From Candidatus Accumulibacter conexus (GTDB taxonomy: Bacteria; Pseudomonadota; Gammaproteobacteria; Burkholderiales; Rhodocyclaceae): a stretch of 64,000 nucleotides of DNA. The notes beneath the pieces are model-generated. The model worked only from the letters and a program-made list of their open reading frames with translations, was not told where the DNA came from and did no database searches. Below, piece after piece: positions 59,724 through 64,000 of this stretch. Location: positions 124,001-188,000 of the forward strand of contig JAGFNJ010000001.1 of assembly GCA_017592775.1 (NCBI GenBank), written 5' to 3'. Within the stretch, counting starts at the first letter, position 1. Each line of letters opens with the position of its first letter. The position numbers and the translations under genes are program-made.

Positions 59724-60533
59724 CTACATGCGCAGCGCCCGGCTGCCGATTCGCAGCCAGTCGCCGGCCGCCAGCACCGGGCGCTGCGCGAAGACGTCGC
59801 CGCGCACACTGCCGATCCGTTCGAGGATGCGCAGCCCACCCTGGACGGTCAACCGGATTTCCCACGCCATCCGCCCGGGCAGTTCGTGCACCAGTGGTGC
59901 GCCGGCCAGCAGCAGTTGCCGCGTGCGGTCGATCTGGAATTCGAGCAGCGCCGCCCACTGCTCGCTCCAGCGAGCCGCGGCGATCTGCTCTTCGGCGATC
60001 GCGAAGCGGGCGAGATCACATTGCGGCAGGTAGATACGCTGCTTCTGCCAGTCGAGCGCAATGTCCTGCCAGAAGTTGAGCAGTTGCAGCGCGCTGCAGA
60101 TGCAGTCCGAGCGCCGCAGGTTGTCGACGCTGGTCCGGCCGACGAGGTGGAGCAGCAGGCGCCCGACCGGGTTGGCCGAACGCCGGCAGTAGTCGAGCAA
60201 CTCCGGGTAGTCCGCATAGCGCTTCTTGACCACATCCTGGGCAAAGGCGTCGAGCAGGTCGCGCAACAATTGCAGCGGCAGCCGCCATTCGCCGATCACC
60301 GCCGCCAGGGAAGCAAACTCCGGCGTCGCCGGCGGCACGCCGCGCTCGATCCGGTCCAGCTCGTCGCTGTAGGCCGCCAGCGCCTGCAGGCGCTGCGGAT
60401 CCGACGCGTCGCCTTCATCGGCGATGTCGTCGGCGGCGCGGGCAAAGCGATAGATTGCCTCGATCGGTTGTCGCAGCCGCCGCGGCAGCAGCAGCGAGGC
60501 GACGGGAAAATTCTCGTAGTGGTCGACAGGCAT
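59724..60533 (-). CDS. hpnC: Squalene/phytoene synthase family enzyme, HpnC-like
   Basis: In hopanoid synthesis HpnC makes hydroxysqualene from presqualene diphosphate. The 269-residue protein has HYENFPVASLLLPRRLR at the start, the first Asp-rich motif DDIAD at 35-39, and the second region NFWQDIALDWQKQRIYLPQ. This WQDIALDWQK form is typical of HpnC rather than CrtB. ATG 60533 gives the family N-terminus; the longer frame runs through the tRNA gene. The usual partners hpnD and hpnE are not in the window. Confidence 0.9.
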   Translation of the reverse strand: MPVDHYENFPVASLLLPRRLRQPIEAIYRFARAADDIADEGDASDPQRLQALAAYSDELDRIERGVPPATPEFASLAAVIGEWRLPLQLLRDLLDAFAQDVVKKRYADYPELLDYCRRSANPVGRLLLHLVGRTSVDNLRRSDCICSALQLLNFWQDIALDWQKQRIYLPQCDLARFAIAEEQIAAARWSEQWAALLEFQIDRTRQLLLAGAPLVHELPGRMAWEIRLTVQGGLRILERIGSVRGDVFAQRPVLAAGDWLRIGSRALRM

Positions 60534-60702
60534 CCGGGAGACGAACCGGGCGTGCTGGTGGCACGATCCAGGCGTGAGGGCAGACGGGAGCTGACAGTAT
60601 AGAGGCGACGCGGTTAGAATGACGCGCGCTCCGGCCCCGGAGCCACCGGTCGCGCAGCAGGCGGCCGTTGAACCGGGGGGCGGTTGCGCTTTGTGCCGCA
60701 GT

Positions 60703-60787
60703 GCCCAGGTGGCGAAATTGGTAGACGCAGCAGGTTTAGGTCCTGCCGCCGCAAGGTGTGGGGGTTCGAATCCCTTCCTGGGCACCA
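60703..60787 (+). tRNA. tRNA-Leu (anticodon TAG)
   Basis: The 85-base gene folds into a full cloverleaf with a long variable arm typical of tRNA-Leu. The acceptor stem is GCCCAGG with CCTGGGC. The D arm contains the usual GGTAGACGC. The anticodon stem is GCAGG/CCTGC around loop TTTAGGT with anticodon TAG, and the T arm is GGGGGTTCGAATCCCTT. The 3' ACCA (60784-60787) is encoded. It reads CUA and, with wobble, other CUN codons. It is divergent from hpnC and lies immediately before the decayed patch. Confidence 0.96.
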
Positions 60788-61056
60788 ACAAGCAGTCCAA
60801 GTGGGTCGATCGAAGTCCATCGGCGCAGGAAAGCCCAAGGCTGGCGGCGCGTCCTGCGCCCGTGCCACTTGCGGCTGGTCGTCTGCGCGCACTCTATGCG
60901 GACCGGACGCTGACTCGACGCCGAACGCGATCGTGGTCCCACGGCAAGATGACCAGGCACTGCTCGACGAAGTGCCGGCCACCGTCGGTCGCCGTCGCCG
61001 TGCCACGGATCACAGCGACCGAAAGTGAGCCCATCGCCGTGCGCGCGGCGCAAGTG

Positions 61057-61704
61057 GGCAACATATCGGCACCGGTTTTTGCTGCCTCGTCGCCGCAGCA
61101 GTTCTTCGCCCTGCTGGCTTCGCGCCAGCCCGACCCGGTCACCAGGAAAGCCGACCCGGCCAGGGTCAAGGCGTTCAACGACGCCCACCCCGAAGTGCTT
61201 TTGCAGGGCAAGTATTTCGCGTCGCAGCCCGTCCCGGCAAGTTTTTCCAGCGTCAACTGTTGGGGCGTGCATGGCTACGGTTTCGTCAATGCCCGTGGTG
61301 CAACGCAATTCGGCAAGTGGATCTTCGAGCCCGTCGGCGGCGTTTACGGCCTGACCGACGACGAAGCCAAGGCCAGGGGGCCGAGCTTTCTCTTCGATGA
61401 CCTGCGCCGGCGCGTGCAGGACGGCAAGGTGGCATTCAACTTCAATCTCGAGTTGGCACGGCCGGGTGGCCGGGTCGACAACGCCACGATACCCTTGCCC
61501 GAGGGCCGCAGGAAGGTCACGCTGGGTACTCTGAAGGTCACTTCGGTGTCGGAAGATGCCGGTGGCCCCTGTCTGGGCATCACCTACGACCCCACGGTCA
61601 TGCCCAGGGGCGTGCTGCCGTCATCCGACCCGTTGCTGCCGGCCCGTTCGGCGCCTTACGCCATTTCGCTGGGACGTCGGCTGACCGAAGGCGCGAAACA
61701 GCAG
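61057..61704 (+). pseudogene. N-terminally truncated catalase-family peroxidase remnant
   Basis: The homologous core runs from APVFAASSPQQFFALLASRQ through FEPVGGVYGLTDDEA and FLFDDLRRRV to LTEGAKQQ. It corresponds to the C-terminal 60 percent of small SrpA-type catalase-related peroxidases, and includes the proximal haem-ligand region ARSAPYAISLGRRL. The N-terminal part with the distal His is missing. The reading frame stays open both ways (60949 to 61917) through sequence with no family character. Function as a peroxidase is very unlikely. Confidence 0.78.
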
Positions 61705-61868
61705 TCGGGCGGCTGCGCCTCGGCAGGTCGGGGGGCGGACGTCGCCGCGGCAATGGCCATCGCCGGCAACGCCATCGGCTGCCGATGGACGCAAGCGGGC
61801 GCGACCCGTGACGGCGGTGGCCACCACGGATCGGCGCTTGTCCCTTCTTCATCCTCGGAGAGATTGAG

Positions 61869-62434
61869 ATGCGCGCGAGAATCCTGGGCAACCTGCTCGC
61901 CACCCTGGGCCTGGTGACCCTGTCCCTTGGCGCCCCCTTGGCCCAGGCGGCGCCGGCCAGGAACGTGATGCTGTTCATCAGCGACGGCGCCAGTTGGGGC
62001 ACCTGGGACATGGCCAGCTACTATCAGTACGACCAGAAGGGCATGCAAGCCTACGACAACTTTGCCGTGAAGCTGGGCATGACCACCTATCCGCTGAACA
62101 CCTAGAAAGCCAAGGCCGTCGGCAAGGCGAAGGGTATCCTGTCGAGCGTGCCCTACACGCATGCCACTCCGCCACGTTCGGCTCCACGAACCGCAATCGC
62201 AACAACTACGGCGAGATCAGCAAGGAGATGATCAACAACCCGGCCGTCGACCTGATCGTGGGTGGCGGCAATCCCAATTACGACAGCAACGGCCAGCCGC
62301 GCGCCACTCCGGCCTTCGCCAACGAGACCGGCACGGGCAGGGGCTACATGTCGCAGACGGCCTGGAACACTGTCAAAGACCCGAGCAAGTGGCAGCTCCT
62401 GCAGACCAAGGCCGAAGTCGAAGCAGCGGCATGA
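61869..62434 (+). pseudogene. Alkaline phosphatase remnant with stop, deletion and frameshift
   Basis: An intact signal peptide and start (RILGNLLATLGLVTLSLGAP, then APARNVMLFISDGASWGTWD) show an alkaline phosphatase of the PhoA/PhoD superfamily type, but TAG at 62103-62105 ends the frame after 78 residues. Resumed homology (AKGILSSVPYTHATP) follows an apparent internal deletion. A frameshift near 62165 moves the rest (NNYGEISKEMINNPAVDLIV, GYMSQTAWNTVKDPS) to another frame, which ends at 62434 far short of full length. The C-terminal half is absent. Positions of the deletion edges are estimates from memory of the family. Confidence 0.8.
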
Positions 62435-62506
62435 ATCTCTCGCTCGCCATGCGTGCCGCTGTGGCGAGTCGCCTGCCGGCATGCCACGGGCTGGCACCGG
62501 CTGCGA

Positions 62507-63973
62507 TCAGCCCCGGCCGCCGCCCCAGAAACGCAGCGTGCTTGCCGGCAGCTCGGCGCCGAGACCGAACAGGTCGGCATTCGAGAGATGGGCGCCGCCG
62601 CGCGGGCGCCAGTCCGCCCAGATCCAGGGCCGCCACCACAGGCTCCTGATGAACTGGCTCGCCCCTTCACGGATGAGGACGCCATCGATCGTCATGTCCG
62701 GCGACACGTCGGCGGCGACGCCCGACAGGGTCAGCAGCGCCTTGCGGAAGAGGCTGACTTCTTCGGGGAAGCGGACTGCCGACGTCGCTGCCAGGCTGTC
62801 CAGCAGCGACGTCATCCATTCGAATCCGGGGAAACCGCCGCCGCGCACCTGGCCGATCGCTTGCCCGACGGCGGCCTCGACCTGGGCATCGTCGAGCGAC
62901 TGGCCGAGCGCGCCGATCGCCGCGCAGACGCGCCGGTCGTTCAGCGTCAGGGCGCCGAGAACGAGTTGCACGATCGACTCGCACTGTCGTTTGGCGAGTG
63001 TCGTCGTCAGCGCCCAGTCGAGGATGGCCAGTCGCCCGTCGGGTGTCGCGAGCAGGTTGCCGGCATGCGGGTCGGCATGGAAGATGGCCCCGGACTCGCC
63101 GCTGCTCCAGAAGGGCTGCGCCAGCAGGGCGCGGATCATTCGTTCGGCGCGCTGTCGCATCTCCGTCGCCGGCAAGTCCTGGGTTGTCACCTTGCAGCCA
63201 TGGACCCTTTCCATCGCCGTGACGGTCGGCGTGGAAAAAGGAAAGACGCGGGGAATGACGATGTCCGGTGAGCCGGCATGGAACTCGGCCGCCTGGCGCA
63301 GGTGGGCCTGCTCGCCGTCGAGGTGGACTTCGTTGGCGAGCAGGTGGGCAACGCTCTCGAGGGTGTTGGCGTAGTCGAACACCGGCAGCCCGTGCGCGGC
63401 GCAGCGTTCCTCGAGGAAGGTTCCGAGCGCCGGCCAGATGGCGAGCTCTTCCTCCAGCCGGTCCCGGACACCCGGCCGCAGCACCTTGAAAACGCCCTGC
63501 AGCGGCGGAGCGTTCGCCGCCTGCTGCCAGACGAACGGCACGACGACGGCGACGCTGGCCTCGGCAAGCGCCTTTCTCGCGATGCGCAGCCCAGCGACCC
63601 CACCCATCTCGCGTTCGAGCAGCGGGCGGATGGCAAGCAGGGAATCCGTCGGGACGAGCGTCTCGAGTTCCTGCAGACGCTGGCGCAGGTCGCCGGAAAG
63701 GCGCCGGTCGTGGGCGACGACCTGGCCGAGTTTGTGCAGGGTGGGGCAGAGACGAAACAGTGCGAGCAGCCGCCGGGAGCGGCTGGTGTTGGCCGGCAGC
63801 GCCAGTTGGGCGGTGAAGATGTCTCGCTGACGACGGGGCGAGAGGCGATCGAGGAAGAAGAGCAGCGCGTCGGCGAGCAGCGGACGAAAGCGCGCGTGCG
63901 CCGGCGGCAGCAGATCGCTGAGGCGCAACAGCATGCGCAGCAGGCCGTCGTCGGTGTCGGATGGCAGGGTCAT
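62507..63973 (-). CDS. ABC1/AarF (UbiB-type) atypical kinase
   Basis: Protein-kinase-like ATPase of 488 residues. It has the KxGQ motif (KLGQ at 81-84), a Lys in GVFKVLRPG (163), the catalytic loop HADPHAGN at 299-306, and the metal-binding ILDWAL at 317-322. There is no clear C-terminal transmembrane pair as in UbiB, and the C-terminus is Trp/Gly-rich. Its role may be in quinone synthesis or lipid metabolism; adjacent genes do not decide. ATG 63973 is close to the window end but complete. Confidence 0.9.
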   Translation of the reverse strand: MTLPSDTDDGLLRMLLRLSDLLPPAHARFRPLLADALLFFLDRLSPRRQRDIFTAQLALPANTSRSRRLLALFRLCPTLHKLGQVVAHDRRLSGDLRQRLQELETLVPTDSLLAIRPLLEREMGGVAGLRIARKALAEASVAVVVPFVWQQAANAPPLQGVFKVLRPGVRDRLEEELAIWPALGTFLEERCAAHGLPVFDYANTLESVAHLLANEVHLDGEQAHLRQAAEFHAGSPDIVIPRVFPFSTPTVTAMERVHGCKVTTQDLPATEMRQRAERMIRALLAQPFWSSGESGAIFHADPHAGNLLATPDGRLAILDWALTTTLAKRQCESIVQLVLGALTLNDRRVCAAIGALGQSLDDAQVEAAVGQAIGQVRGGGFPGFEWMTSLLDSLAATSAVRFPEEVSLFRKALLTLSGVAADVSPDMTIDGVLIREGASQFIRSLWWRPWIWADWRPRGGAHLSNADLFGLGAELPASTLRFWGGGRG

Positions 63974-64000
63974 GGCATGGCAGGTCTGCCGCCGGGGCGC

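Noticed and set aside
60619..61056. A 5' extension of the catalase frame through the tRNA gene
   Set aside because: It reads through tRNA-Leu and has no catalase-like sequence, so it is a chance open frame.

Overview
The window is GC-rich DNA packed with housekeeping genes in an order typical of Betaproteobacteria. Supporting blocks are divergent fur/bamE, dapB-carA-carB-greA, yhbY/rlmE-ftsH-folP-glmM, and the long leuC-ecn-leuD-asd-fimV-truA-trpFBA-accD-folC-SPOR-cvpA-purF-metZ string. A Pit phosphate carrier with a DUF47 partner, a hopanoid-type squalene synthase (HpnC) and the general gene style fit Rhodocyclales, possibly the Candidatus Accumulibacter lineage. That placement is inference, because no 16S rRNA is present.

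Layout. At 1-10.8 kb lie a lytic transglycosylase (cut by the window edge), an NDUFA9-like epimerase, cca, a MidA-type methyltransferase with an unknown neighbour, a pteridine reductase, ttcA, a degenerate-cyclase/FHA protein, a small inverted-repeat element, fur, bamE and dapB. At 11-22 kb lie carA, carB, greA, a DUF4149 membrane protein, yhbY, rlmE, ftsH, folP and glmM. At 22-30 kb lie a NamZ-type muramidase, a DOMON-like protein, a COG0523 GTPase with a Zur-like repressor behind a 41-bp palindrome, exported msrB/msrA, an RlmI-type methyltransferase, and an SCO protein with two small exported proteins. At 30-34.5 kb lie the pit/DUF47/43-aa peptide operon, a YpfJ-type metallopeptidase, an M23 peptidase and a small membrane protein.

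At 34.5-51.8 kb every gene is on the minus strand. This supra-operon links methionine, purine, folate, fatty acid, tryptophan, pilus/polarity (FimV), lysine/threonine (asd) and leucine functions. The leuB gene usually found between leuD and asd is absent. At 52-59 kb lie an M48 lipoprotein, two MFS permeases, a YdcH protein, aroC, an Ap4A phosphorylase and a YiiX-type hydrolase. At 59-62.5 kb there is a decayed patch: a frameshifted ParE toxin without antitoxin, a lone hpnC, tRNA-Leu(TAG), a catalase remnant and an alkaline phosphatase remnant. The window ends with an ABC1/AarF kinase-like gene.

I see no CRISPR array, prophage, complete insertion sequence or defence island. The most interesting signals are the palindrome before zur, the MITE-like element, the pseudo-cyclase/FHA protein, the missing leuB and the pseudogene patch around tRNA-Leu. 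Most large reading frames opposite the listed genes are high-GC shadows and were left out.
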